Assembly (NCBI GenBank): GCA_040388375.1
Contig: JAZKBU010000004.1
Coordinates: 310,001-374,000, forward strand
Direction of reading: 5' to 3'
DNA from: Bacteroidota bacterium
Lineage (GTDB): Bacteria; Bacteroidota; Bacteroidia; UKL13-3
DNA: 64,000 nucleotides
Below, one piece after another: positions 45,361 through 54,639 of the stretch; position 1 is the first letter of the stretch, and every line of letters begins with the position of its first letter. The notes below the pieces were generated by a model that did not search any database, was not told the DNA's origin, and was given only the letters and a program-made list of their open reading frames with translations. A program made the translations under genes and the position numbers.

Positions 45361-47436
45361 TTATTTACCAAAAGCATTTTTTCCCATATCCAAAAACTCA
45401 ACAAAGGCTGCTTCGTCCGTATCGTAAAAACGTGGACCCGAAAGTTGCTTTTCGTTACCGTCAATTACAATGTATTGAGGTTGAGCAGAGAAATTGTATT
45501 TAGATATTTGTAAATCCTGATTTTGTTCCCCAATAGTTTTTTTAACTTTTCCATCCCTTTTGCTGGTATACCATTCGTTTTCTGCTAATTCTTTACGCTC
45601 ATCTGCATAAAGAGATACAATGATAAAATCGTTTTGTAATCGTTTTAATACCTCCGGCTTCGCCCAAACATATTCTTCCATTTTTCTGCAATTAACACAG
45701 GCATGACCTGTAAAATCAACAAATATGGGTTTCCCAGTTGCTTTCGATGCTGCCAATGCTTCTTTATAATCAAAGTATCCAGTTAAACCGTGTGGTAAAT
45801 GCAGAAAATCATTGTGCTTGGCTGTAATTACTTTATTATTTTGTGTTTGATAGTTTGAATGTGAATTATCAGCTCCTAAAATAAAATCTTGTGTTTGCAT
45901 TGGAGGTAATAAACCCGAAAGTGCTTTTAATGGTGCACCAAATAACCCAGGAATCATATATACCGCAAAACAAAAAGAAAGACAAGCCAATAAAAAACGA
46001 GGCACACTTACAAAAGGTAGATCACTATCATGGCTGAATTTTATTTTGCCCAGTAAATACATACCCAATAAAAAGGCAATTACTATCCAAATGGTTAAAT
46101 AAATCTCCCTGTCCAATATTCCCCAATGGTAAACAACATCAGCAGTTGAAAGGAATTTAAAAGCAAAAGCAATTTCAATAAAACCTAAAACCACCTTTAC
46201 CGAGTTTAACCAGCCACCGCTTTTAGGTAAATTTTGCAACCAACTTGGAAATACTGCAAATAATGTAAAAGGTAAAGCTAAGCCAAAACCAAATGAAGCC
46301 ATGCCTAACAAAGGTTTTAAAAATTTTCCTCCTACTGCTTCAATTAATAAACTGCCTACAACCGGTCCTGTACAGCTAAAGGAAACCAATGCTAATGTGA
46401 ATGCCATAAAGAAAATACCGGCAAAATTACCCATGCTGCTTTTTGAATCTACTTTATTTACAAAAGCATGAGGTAATGTAATTTCAAACATACCTAAGAA
46501 AGAAGCGGCAAAAACTAAGAAAATTACAAAGAAAAGAATATTAGGTAACCAATGCGTACTAAGCCAATTTCCAAAATCAGGCCCTAAACCAAAAAATGCA
46601 AATACCAAACCTAACGATGCATATATACCTATAATAGACAAACCAAAAGTAAAAGCACGTTGAATTCCTTCAGCTCTGGTGCTGCTTTTTTTAGTAAAAA
46701 AGCTAACTGTCATGGGTAACATAGGGAAAACACATGGAGTAACTACAGCTATTAATCCGCCCAAAAAAGCAATGATTAAAAAGCTTAAAAAGCCGGCTTC
46801 TTTTGGTTTTGTATTAGTACCTTTTTTTACGGTAGTTATATTAGAGTCCGCTTTTGTAATGGTTTTATTAGAATCAACAGGGGCTGAAATAGATGCTTCT
46901 TTAACAGGTTGACTTACAGTTTCAGTCGGTGTTTCGTTGGCAGCTGCACTAACCTGTAAATCTTTCAATTCATACTCTTGTTCATAAGGAGGCATGCACA
47001 TACCCGTAACCTCAGAACATTCCTGGAAATAAATTTTAACTTTAACTTTTGGTTTAGCCGAAAGCAATTTAATTTTTTGAATAAACTTAGCAGTGCCTTT
47101 CATGGTACTTACCGTGCCTGGCCAAACCTCTTCGTAATGTTTATGGCTACCAATGGGTTTGGTTTTACCGACTAACTGGTACGATTTGTCTTTAGCCCAT
47201 GTGAATTCAGCAACTTGAGGTCCTAAATTGGTATCCATATCATTGCTGTACATATACCAGTCTTTTGCTATAACACTGGTTAAAATAACCTCAACTTCAT
47301 CACCAATTTTAGCTTCCGTTTTATTACTTGTTATTTTCCATACAGGATCCTTTTTTAACTGTGCAAACAAAGGCTGCAAGCCTAAAAAGGTCAATAAAAA
47401 TAAAATAAAAAAAGATTTATTTTGTTGAATGCTCAT
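45361..47436 (-). CDS. dsbD: DsbD-type thiol:disulfide interchange protein
   Basis: The protein has 691 residues from the ATG at 47436, which gives a signal peptide MSIQQNKSFFILFLLTFLG ending LFAQ; upstream ATGs only lengthen it. It has an N-terminal periplasmic DsbD-alpha-like domain (about 30-170) and a linker. A CcdA-like block of eight or nine helices follows, with the PCVFPMLP and SCTGPVVGSLL cysteines. A C-terminal thioredoxin domain carries C580-V-N-C583 in FTGHACVNCRKMEEYVW. It moves electrons from cytoplasmic thioredoxin to periplasmic proteins for disulfide reduction or isomerisation and cytochrome c maturation. All three cysteine pairs expected for activity appear to be kept. It is monocistronic. 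Confidence 0.93.
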   Translation of the reverse strand: MSIQQNKSFFILFLLTFLGLQPLFAQLKKDPVWKITSNKTEAKIGDEVEVILTSVIAKDWYMYSNDMDTNLGPQVAEFTWAKDKSYQLVGKTKPIGSHKHYEEVWPGTVSTMKGTAKFIQKIKLLSAKPKVKVKIYFQECSEVTGMCMPPYEQEYELKDLQVSAAANETPTETVSQPVKEASISAPVDSNKTITKADSNITTVKKGTNTKPKEAGFLSFLIIAFLGGLIAVVTPCVFPMLPMTVSFFTKKSSTRAEGIQRAFTFGLSIIGIYASLGLVFAFFGLGPDFGNWLSTHWLPNILFFVIFLVFAASFLGMFEITLPHAFVNKVDSKSSMGNFAGIFFMAFTLALVSFSCTGPVVGSLLIEAVGGKFLKPLLGMASFGFGLALPFTLFAVFPSWLQNLPKSGGWLNSVKVVLGFIEIAFAFKFLSTADVVYHWGILDREIYLTIWIVIAFLLGMYLLGKIKFSHDSDLPFVSVPRFLLACLSFCFAVYMIPGLFGAPLKALSGLLPPMQTQDFILGADNSHSNYQTQNNKVITAKHNDFLHLPHGLTGYFDYKEALAASKATGKPIFVDFTGHACVNCRKMEEYVWAKPEVLKRLQNDFIIVSLYADERKELAENEWYTSKRDGKVKKTIGEQNQDLQISKYNFSAQPQYIVIDGNEKQLSGPRFYDTDEAAFVEFLDMGKNAFGK

Positions 47437-47644
47437 AGTTGTAAAAGTATGCTTTTGCATGAAAAGCAAATGTATAAGTATTTTGTAAAACGCAAACATG
47501 AATAAATACTTAAAATGTAATTGACATTACAATGGACGTATATTTTCGTAAACAGATGGTAATAAATGTTGGCAAAGGCTTGGCTAACTAATTAGTTAAA
47601 AATAATGTAGATATTACTTTTGTTAATTGCGTTTATTAAAAAGA

Positions 47645-49276
47645 ATGAAAAATTTTTTTGTAGTTATTTTTTGTGTTTGGTGTACTATATGCCAAGCGCA
47701 GTCCAATGTAAAAGTCAAATTAACGGTAGAACAGTATATTGAAAAATATGCACCTATAGCTATTGACGAAATGTACCGTAGCCATATTCCGGCTAGTATT
47801 ACCTTAGCACAGGGTATTTTAGAAAGTGGGAACGGAAACAGTCGTTTGTCAACCGATGCCAATAACCATTTTGGTATAAAATGTAAAAATACCTGGACAG
47901 GCAAAACCATTTACGAAGACGATGATGCTCCGCAAGAGTGCTTTAGAAAATACGATGCGGCTATTGATAGCTACCGCGATCACTCCGATTTTTTGATGAA
48001 TAATAAGCGTTATGCTTTTTTGTTCGATTTAGAAATTAAAGATTATAAAGCCTGGGCTTTTGGTTTGAAAAAAGCGGGCTATGCTACCAACCCACAATAC
48101 CCCGAATTGCTTATTTCATTTATTGAAAAGCATAGTTTACATAAATATGATGGGACTAAAATAAGCGAAGAAGAGCAAAAAGAGCTTAACGAACAAAAAG
48201 CGGAAGTAGTTAAAACCTATGGTAAAGAATTTATGGTTAATGAGGTGCCAGCCATTACTGCCAAGGCAAATGAGAGTTTTGCCCAAATTGCATTGAATTA
48301 TGACATAAAAGTGTTTCAACTGTATAAGTATAACGATTTGCAAAAAGATGATGAATGCCACGAAGGAGATACCATTTACCTAAAACACAAACGCAACAAA
48401 GCATTGGTTGATACCTATGTTTTTGCTAAAAACGATAACATGCATAAAATATCGCAACGTTTTGCTATTAAATTAGAGAGGTTGTTAGACCGGAATAATT
48501 TAGTATTGAATCAGCAACCGGCAATTGGTCAGGTTATTTACCTCAATAATAAACGCCCGAATACTCTGGTAATGGCCGATACATCTATTCAGCGGGATGT
48601 GGTAGAAATTGTAAAAACCGAAATAAAACCAAATGAGGTTAAAGTGGATACCATTGTGATGAATGAAAAAGTGTATGAAGATCCTAAAAAAAATATAGAA
48701 ACCATGTTTCCAAGTAATGAAAATACATTGAGCTACTTTGATACATTGGAAGAAAAGAAAGCAGAATTATCGTTTTTTCATACGGTGCAGGCTGGCGAGA
48801 CCCTGTACAGCATTGCTAAAAAATACAATATAAAAGTAGATGCCTTACAGTTTTTAAATGCTTTAAAAAACAATACCATTGAAGTAGGCCAAAAATTAAT
48901 AATAAACCCAAATTTACCAACTGCCGATACCAAAGAACCACAACCGGTTCCGGGTTACCATATTGTTCGCCATGGAGAAACCCTGTTTTCAATTGCAAAA
49001 ATGTATAATATTTCTGTAAGCGATTTAAAGGCGCTCAACACTTTAACTGGTAACGATATAAAAATAGACCAGCAGTTAACCGTTGTGCCTGTTAAAAAGC
49101 AAGTTGAACAAAGCAAAGACAGCGAGAATACAGAAGCATTTTACCACACGGTGGAAAAAGGAGAAACCCTTTTCGGCATCAGTCGAAAATACAATGTACC
49201 CATTATAGAATTAAAAAAATTAAACAGCACTGGTTTAAATCAATTGAACGAAGGGCAGAAAATTCGAATCAGATAA
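47645..49276 (+). CDS. Secreted glucosaminidase (GH73) with five LysM domains
   Basis: The protein has 543 residues with signal peptide MKNFFVVIFCVWCTICQAQ. I chose ATG 47645 because the TTG six codons earlier only lengthens the signal. A GH73 N-acetylglucosaminidase domain at about 30-165 has the catalytic ITLAQGILESGNGNSRL and NNHFGIKCK. Five LysM repeats fill the rest; the last three (TVQAGETLYSIAKKYNI, IVRHGETLFSIAKMYNI, TVEKGETLFGISRKYNV) are canonical and the first two diverged. It should cut and bind peptidoglycan glycan strands. A TACTTTTG -7-like box lies at 47615-47622 without a good -33 partner. Confidence 0.92.
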   Translation: MKNFFVVIFCVWCTICQAQSNVKVKLTVEQYIEKYAPIAIDEMYRSHIPASITLAQGILESGNGNSRLSTDANNHFGIKCKNTWTGKTIYEDDDAPQECFRKYDAAIDSYRDHSDFLMNNKRYAFLFDLEIKDYKAWAFGLKKAGYATNPQYPELLISFIEKHSLHKYDGTKISEEEQKELNEQKAEVVKTYGKEFMVNEVPAITAKANESFAQIALNYDIKVFQLYKYNDLQKDDECHEGDTIYLKHKRNKALVDTYVFAKNDNMHKISQRFAIKLERLLDRNNLVLNQQPAIGQVIYLNNKRPNTLVMADTSIQRDVVEIVKTEIKPNEVKVDTIVMNEKVYEDPKKNIETMFPSNENTLSYFDTLEEKKAELSFFHTVQAGETLYSIAKKYNIKVDALQFLNALKNNTIEVGQKLIINPNLPTADTKEPQPVPGYHIVRHGETLFSIAKMYNISVSDLKALNTLTGNDIKIDQQLTVVPVKKQVEQSKDSENTEAFYHTVEKGETLFGISRKYNVPIIELKKLNSTGLNQLNEGQKIRIR

Positions 49277-49367
49277 AAATTAATTTTACAGAACATGCAA
49301 CTAATATTCATTTGCTTAAATCAAGCAATTTAGTATTATTGTAAACTCTAATAAAAATTAACTAACT

Positions 49368-50060
49368 ATGAATAAGATTTACTTATCTATAATAGCTTTA
49401 TTTACAGTTATTACTGCGAATGCGCAGATAAACTACGGGTTCGATTACCCACAAGCGTTTGAAAGCTTTAGTAGTAGAGATACTGGTGCTGCTATCTATA
49501 TTTCATTGTTTAATGCTAAACAAGATAGTACAATACGTCCGTATTCAGCTATTTTATCGGTTGATGACAATACCAGTACAGCTAAAAACGGAATCAATTT
49601 TAATATTACACCTGCTCAACAAAAAGTAGAATTTGCCCCAGGGCAAATGGGTTATAGAAATGTAATCAGATTTAAATTAAATGTAATTCCTGACAATATT
49701 TTTTGGGGAACAAAAAGTTTTAAACTGAACTTAACCACATTAGAAGGTTTTACAGTAGGCGATTTAATACATGGATATAGCGAAATGCTTATTGTTTTGG
49801 ATTACGATGGAAGCCAAATTGGTATTCCAAGAGTAAGCAAAGACAATTATAATTTATACCCTAACCCTGCAAAAGATATTATAACAATTACAGGTGTGGA
49901 GTGTCAAAATACAGCTATTTTTGATTTGATGGGTAAAATGGTTTTAAACCCGATTGCAACAAACAATCAAATTAACATTGAAAGCTTACCTGCAGGTATT
50001 TACATATTAAAAGTAGTTACCGATAAAGGTTTGTTAGTTCACAAAATTGTGAAAGAATAA
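49368..50060 (+). CDS. Small secreted protein with T9SS type A sorting domain
   Basis: The 230-residue protein has a signal peptide (IIALFTVITANAQ), one beta-sandwich domain of about 120 residues with no family I recognise (INYGFDYPQAFESFSSRDTG; the FAPGQMGYRNVIRFKLNV strand is Calx-beta-like) and a C-terminal sorting domain (LYPNPAKDIITITG, AIFDLMGKMV and GIYILKVVTDKG). It is secreted and probably lipid-anchored at the surface by the T9SS. The Calx-beta-like resemblance is weak. It is transcribed alone and followed by a hairpin terminator. Confidence 0.85.
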   Translation: MNKIYLSIIALFTVITANAQINYGFDYPQAFESFSSRDTGAAIYISLFNAKQDSTIRPYSAILSVDDNTSTAKNGINFNITPAQQKVEFAPGQMGYRNVIRFKLNVIPDNIFWGTKSFKLNLTTLEGFTVGDLIHGYSEMLIVLDYDGSQIGIPRVSKDNYNLYPNPAKDIITITGVECQNTAIFDLMGKMVLNPIATNNQINIESLPAGIYILKVVTDKGLLVHKIVKE

Positions 50061-50084
50061 AAGTACTTATAAAGAGATATTGGA

Positions 50085-50115
50085 AAAGCCGAAGTTAAAC
50101 ACTTCGGCTTTTTTT
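50085..50115 (+). terminator. Hairpin terminator after the small T9SS gene
   Basis: AAAAGCCGAAGT and ACTTCGGCTTTT pair around a short AT-rich loop, followed by a T-run. Confidence 0.8.
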
Positions 50116-50175
50116 GTGCATATTTCTGTTGAGTATATGTAACTTATTTGTATCATTAAGCATTAATTTTATCGC

Positions 50176-51969
50176 ATGCAAAAACCTTGGTTTATTATTG
50201 ATTTTGATAGCACTTTTACACAAGTAGAAGCCATGGAAGAATTGGCTGCCATTAGTTTAAAAAACGACCCGGAAAAAGAATCAATTATTGGTCAGATTAA
50301 GCATTTGACCGATTTAGCTATGGAAGGTAAAATGCCTTTTAATAAATCGCTAAAAGCCCGCATCACCTTGTTATCAGCTAAAAAATACCATATTAATATG
50401 CTGGTAAATAAATTAAGGAAAAAAGTATCACCTTCATTTATAAGAAATAAAGCTTTTTTTAAAGAATACCAAGGGCGTATATTAATTGTATCAGGCGGAT
50501 TTAAAGAATTTATAGCACCCGTTGTAAAAAGCTTCCATATTAACGAAGATTGCATTTATGCCAATACCTTTGTTTACGATAGCAAAAACAATATTATCGG
50601 TACAGATGAACGAAATCCACTATCTCAACAAGGAGGAAAGGTAAAACTCCTGAAAGAATTAAAACTGAAAGGAGATGTATTTGCTATTGGCGATGGTTAT
50701 ACTGATTATGAAATGAAAGCAAGCGGTCAGGCCAATTTCTTTTTTGCCTTTACTGAAAATATAGCCCGATTAAGCGTGTTACAAAAGGCTGATTATGTAG
50801 CTCCAAGCTTGGACGAAATTTTATATAAAATGAAATTGCCTATGGCACTTTCGTATCCAAAAAGCAGGATAAAAGTAGTTTTATTAGGCAAAGAAACTTT
50901 TGAGGCTGCTCATTATTTTAAATTAGAAGGGTATCAGGTAGCTAAGTTTGAGCAAATAACCAACTCGGCAAAAAAAGAACTTAAACAAGCGTCCATTATT
51001 GTATCGTCTATTAACCAAATGATTGATATTAGTGAGTGCTCAAAGCTTTTATGTGCCAGTGTTTGGGGTGTTCATAATGAGCAGTTTAATTTGCTAAATG
51101 CACAACAAACGGCTATTCCCATATTCCATTCGCCTTTTGCCAACTCGCGCAGTGCTGTTGAGTTATCTTTGGGCTTTATGTTACAGCTTTCGCGTTATGC
51201 AAACACCGAAATAAAGGGGAAAAAATTAGGTTTAATTGGGTACGGAAATGCCGGAGGTTTATTAAGTGTATTGGCGCAAAATTTAGGGATGGAGGTATTG
51301 TTTTACGATAAAAGAGACAGAGCACCTTTAGGAAATGCCATAGCTTATAAAACAATGAATGATGTACTGAAACGCAGCGATTATATTGTGTTGATGAATA
51401 GCAGTAATGAAGGAGTATTACTTGGAGAAAAGGAGCTTAAGCACTTGCATACAAACGCCATGTTGATTAATTTAAGTTATGACGATTCTGTAGATATAAA
51501 AGCAGTGAATAAACTACTTGGTAGTAGGAAAATAGCAGGTTTTGCAATGGATTGCAACCATGCAGAAACATATAAAAATATTAAAGCCACCCAGCAAACA
51601 ATAGTTACATTAAATAAAAGAAATGCAACAGCCGAAACACAACAACAGATAGCCGGTTTTATTTCAGAAAAAGTAATTGAATATATAAATACCGGAAATG
51701 TAGGAAAAAACTTAAACTTTCCGGAAATACAACTCCCTGCTTTATTAAACTCACACAGGTTTATTCATGTGCATGAAAACAAACCTGGTTTATTGGCAAA
51801 AATTAATGCTATATTGGCACTGCATAAAATCAATATTTCAGGTCAGTACCTAAAAACCAATGAAACATTGGGATATGTAATTACAGATGTAGTGAAGCAA
51901 TATAATTCAGAGGCTATTAATGAATTAAAACAAATAGAAGGCACCCTTAAATTTAGAATTATTTATTAG
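50176..51969 (+). CDS. SerB-like phosphatase fused to a degenerate SerA-like domain and ACT domain
   Basis: The protein has 597 residues. The N-terminal HAD phosphatase (1-215) has the DxDxT nucleophile D9-F-D11-S-T, ILIVSGGFKEFI and GDGYTDYEM, so phosphoserine phosphatase activity is likely. A hydroxyacid dehydrogenase fold follows (230-510) with an NAD loop GYGNAG at 355-360. Its catalytic Arg (in NxSRG) is Tyr435, and the His of TPHxGGST is replaced by Asn480. About 25 residues of the catalytic-domain loop before the NAD domain are missing. The ACT domain (about 520-597: IHVHENKPGLLAKINAI, GQYLKTNETLGYVITDV) is well kept. In Bacteroidota full SerB-SerA fusions exist; here the dehydrogenase is probably inactive and may serve as a scaffold for serine sensing. 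Confidence 0.82.
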   Translation: MQKPWFIIDFDSTFTQVEAMEELAAISLKNDPEKESIIGQIKHLTDLAMEGKMPFNKSLKARITLLSAKKYHINMLVNKLRKKVSPSFIRNKAFFKEYQGRILIVSGGFKEFIAPVVKSFHINEDCIYANTFVYDSKNNIIGTDERNPLSQQGGKVKLLKELKLKGDVFAIGDGYTDYEMKASGQANFFFAFTENIARLSVLQKADYVAPSLDEILYKMKLPMALSYPKSRIKVVLLGKETFEAAHYFKLEGYQVAKFEQITNSAKKELKQASIIVSSINQMIDISECSKLLCASVWGVHNEQFNLLNAQQTAIPIFHSPFANSRSAVELSLGFMLQLSRYANTEIKGKKLGLIGYGNAGGLLSVLAQNLGMEVLFYDKRDRAPLGNAIAYKTMNDVLKRSDYIVLMNSSNEGVLLGEKELKHLHTNAMLINLSYDDSVDIKAVNKLLGSRKIAGFAMDCNHAETYKNIKATQQTIVTLNKRNATAETQQQIAGFISEKVIEYINTGNVGKNLNFPEIQLPALLNSHRFIHVHENKPGLLAKINAILALHKINISGQYLKTNETLGYVITDVVKQYNSEAINELKQIEGTLKFRIIY

Positions 51970-52078
51970 TCAGTATCACTCTGTTTTTATCTATTTCAAT
52001 TACTGGCTAATTGAAATAAATAAGGGACAAAAAAGAATAAATAAATAATTTATGAACATAGTTAATAAATGAAAAAAG

Positions 52079-52104
52079 ATTGCATGCAATTGCATTAAAT
52101 TGCA
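52079..52104. promoter_or_regulatory. Three ATTGCA direct repeats phased at 10 bp before mreB
   Basis: ATTGCA occurs at 52079, 52089 and 52099, each separated by exactly 4 bp, so the copies recur once per helical turn. The array ends 49 bp before the mreB start. It also contains the palindromes TTGCATGCAA and GCAATTGC. It resembles a binding array for a regulator on one DNA face; no factor is known. Confidence 0.5.
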
Positions 52105-52153
52105 ACGTTTTTAAATAAAATAATACAAACTTAACCGAAGAAAGCAGCAATAA

Positions 52154-53176
52154 ATGGGGATACTTAGTTTTTTAACACAAGATTTAGCCATTGATTTAGG
52201 TACAGCGAATACTTTAATCATTCATAAAGATCAGGTGGTAGTTGATGAACCGTCAATTATAGCAATCAATCGTAGAAATGGAAATGTAATAGCTGTAGGT
52301 AGTCAGGCACAACAAATGCATGGAAAAGTGCATGAGGATATTAAAACTATTCGCCCTTTGAAAGATGGTGTAATTGCCGATTTTCAAGCAGCAGAGCACA
52401 TGATAAGAGGTTTAATTGGTATGATTCCACAAACCAATAAATTAATAAAACCTCAACAACGCATGGTAATTTGTATTCCTTCAGGTATTACCGAAGTGGA
52501 AAAACGTGCGGTAAAAGACAGTGCTGAACGTGCTGGCTCTAAAGAAGTTTATTTAATTCATGAGCCAATGGCAGCAGCCATAGGTATTGGTATTGATGTT
52601 TTTGAACCAATGGGAAACATGATTATTGATATAGGTGGTGGAACAACCGAAATTGCAGTTATAGCTTTAGCAGGTATTGTTTGCGATCAATCAATTCGTG
52701 TAGCCGGTGATGAATTTACCGATGATATTTTAGATTATATGCGCAGGCAACATAATTTGCTTGTTGGAGAGCGTACAGCTGAAAGAATTAAAATTGAAGT
52801 GGGTTCTGCTTTGAGCGAATTAGAAAATCCTCCGCAAGATTATGCGGTAAATGGCCGCGATTTAATGACAGGTATTCCTAAACAAATTAGTGTTACCTAC
52901 TCAGAAATAGCAGCAGCGCTTGATAAATCAATTTCAAAAATTGAAGAAGCTATTTTACGTGCATTAGAATTAACCCCTCCGGAGCTTTCAGCTGATATTT
53001 ACTCAACAGGGTTATATTTAACAGGTGGTGGAGCTTTATTACGCGGTTTAGATAAACGTATTTCAGCTAAAACAAAATTACCTGTGCATGTAGCAGAAGA
53101 TCCGCTTAGAGCAGTAGTTAGAGGAACAGGTATGGCACTTAAAAATTTAAAAAGCTATAAGTTTTTAATGACCTAA
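52154..53176 (+). CDS. mreB: Rod shape-determining actin homologue MreB
   Basis: The 340-residue protein is the bacterial actin that guides lateral wall synthesis. The actin-fold motifs are present: the phosphate-1 loop IDLGTANTLI, the phosphate-2 loop MIIDIGGGTTEIAVIAL, and the adenosine motif STGLYLTGGGALLRGLD. GERTAERIKIEVGSA and HEPMAAAIGIGI are MreB-specific. It polymerises with ATP beneath the inner membrane. mreC and mreD follow on the same strand. The cell is therefore expected to be rod-shaped. Phased ATTGCA repeats lie just upstream. Confidence 0.97.
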   Translation: MGILSFLTQDLAIDLGTANTLIIHKDQVVVDEPSIIAINRRNGNVIAVGSQAQQMHGKVHEDIKTIRPLKDGVIADFQAAEHMIRGLIGMIPQTNKLIKPQQRMVICIPSGITEVEKRAVKDSAERAGSKEVYLIHEPMAAAIGIGIDVFEPMGNMIIDIGGGTTEIAVIALAGIVCDQSIRVAGDEFTDDILDYMRRQHNLLVGERTAERIKIEVGSALSELENPPQDYAVNGRDLMTGIPKQISVTYSEIAAALDKSISKIEEAILRALELTPPELSADIYSTGLYLTGGGALLRGLDKRISAKTKLPVHVAEDPLRAVVRGTGMALKNLKSYKFLMT

Positions 53177-53265
53177 TATTTTTGTTAAAATTATTCTTCC
53201 CTATTTTACCATCCATTAAATACCAAACTGAAAAGCCAAAGGCAATTTGTTAGGAACATAGACCA

Positions 53266-54111
53266 ATGAAAAATCTGCTGTTTTTTTTCTATAAGTATTA
53301 TGTGTTCTTTATGTTTTTTGCATTTGAGCTGTTTGCACTTGTTGTATTGTTCCGCTTTAATAATTACCAGCAAGCTAGTTTCTTAAATTATACAGCCAGT
53401 ACAAGTTCGTCCATATACAATGCAATTAATAGCACTACAGGCTATTTTAACTTAAAAACACAAAACGATAGTTTGCAGGCAGAAAATGCACGTTTACGTT
53501 CACAGTTATTACAATCATTTTACCAGAATGGATTTACAGCTACTACCGTAAACGATACCATGTACAAGCAGCAGTATGAATATATTCCGGCTTTAGTAGT
53601 TAATAATTCCATTAGCAAACGCAATAACTATATTACTATTGATAAAGGTAGTCTGCACGGTATAAAACGTTTTGACGGGGTTATTTGCCCCAATGGTATA
53701 GTTGGTATAGTTTGGCAGGTGACACCATATTATAGTTTAGTACAGTCAGTATTAAACAGCAAAAGCAGTACAGGAGCAAAAGTTAAAAAAACGGGCGATA
53801 TTGGCTCTGTTTCATGGAATGGCGATAATGCTTTGTTAGCCCAGTTAAGTAAAGTAAATAATTATGTTCCAGTTGCCGTTGGCGATGAAATAGTATCAAC
53901 CGCACAATCGCCATCATACCCGGAAGATATTGCTATTGGTAAAATTGTAAAAATTGACCGTAATCCGGAGAAAAGCTCATACGATATTACCATTGTTTTG
54001 CATACTCCTTTTAGCAGGCTTAAAAGCGTTTATGTAGTACGAAATTTATTTAAAGAACAACAAATAGCAGCAGAAGCAAAAGCGGTTGCAGAAGAGGAGG
54101 CTAAAAAATGA
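53266..54111 (+). CDS. mreC: Rod shape-determining protein MreC
   Basis: The 281-residue protein has a short cytoplasmic start, one transmembrane helix (about 12-28), a coiled coil (LKTQNDSLQAENARLRSQLL) and the periplasmic MreC beta domains (VNNSISKRNNYITIDKGSLHGI, GIVGIVWQVTPYYSLVQSVLN, DEIVSTAQSPSYPEDIAIGKI). It links MreB to PBP2/RodA. The C-terminus ends in an Ala/Glu/Lys-rich tail. Its stop overlaps the mreD start (ATGA), so the two are coupled. It lies 89 bp after mreB. Confidence 0.93.
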   Translation: MKNLLFFFYKYYVFFMFFAFELFALVVLFRFNNYQQASFLNYTASTSSSIYNAINSTTGYFNLKTQNDSLQAENARLRSQLLQSFYQNGFTATTVNDTMYKQQYEYIPALVVNNSISKRNNYITIDKGSLHGIKRFDGVICPNGIVGIVWQVTPYYSLVQSVLNSKSSTGAKVKKTGDIGSVSWNGDNALLAQLSKVNNYVPVAVGDEIVSTAQSPSYPEDIAIGKIVKIDRNPEKSSYDITIVLHTPFSRLKSVYVVRNLFKEQQIAAEAKAVAEEEAKK

Positions 54112-54626
54112 TACTAGAGTTTTTTAACTACTTAATGCGTTTTGTTTTATTGGTTTTCTTCCAGGTAGTAGTGGTTAACAACATAGATTTAAGCACCTAT
54201 GTTAATCCATATATATACGTTGCTTTTATTTTAAGTTTACCATACAATACCAAACCATGGTTGGTTTTAGTACTAAGCTTTTTATTGGGAATGACCATGG
54301 ATACATTTAGTAGTTTACCCGGTCCGCATATTGCAGCAACTGTTTTTATGGGCTATTTCAGACGTTTCTATATTATGTTTAGTACCAATAAGGATGACCA
54401 GGAAACGAATATTGAGCCGAGTATTAGCAGCAAAGGCCCCGTTGGTTTTTTAGTGTATGCTTTGGTATTGGTATTTATGCATCATTTTGTTTTATTCTTT
54501 TTAGAAGCATTTACCATTCAGCAGTTTTTCTCTACCATTACGCGTATATTCTTCAGTACCTTATTTACAGTACTATTAATTAGTATTGGGCAGTTATTGT
54601 TTTACAAAGTAGCCAAGAAGAAATAG
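54108..54626 (+). CDS. mreD: Rod shape-determining protein MreD
   Basis: The 172-residue integral membrane protein has about five helices and the MreD look: FQVVVVNNIDLSTYVNPYIYVAFILSLP, then WLVLVLSFLLGMTMDTFSSLPGPHIAATVFMGYFR. It is the third subunit of the MreBCD shape complex. In many Bacteroidota mrdA (PBP2) and rodA follow directly. Here the operon ends and the next gene is on the other strand, so those partners must be encoded elsewhere. Confidence 0.9.
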   Translation: MILEFFNYLMRFVLLVFFQVVVVNNIDLSTYVNPYIYVAFILSLPYNTKPWLVLVLSFLLGMTMDTFSSLPGPHIAATVFMGYFRRFYIMFSTNKDDQETNIEPSISSKGPVGFLVYALVLVFMHHFVLFFLEAFTIQQFFSTITRIFFSTLFTVLLISIGQLLFYKVAKKK

Positions 54627-54639
54627 TAAACCTTACCCT

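Noticed and set aside
52079-52104. ATTGCA repeats as replication-origin iterons or DnaA boxes.
   Set aside because: Only three short units, no DnaA-box consensus, no AT-rich unwinding block and no replication gene nearby.
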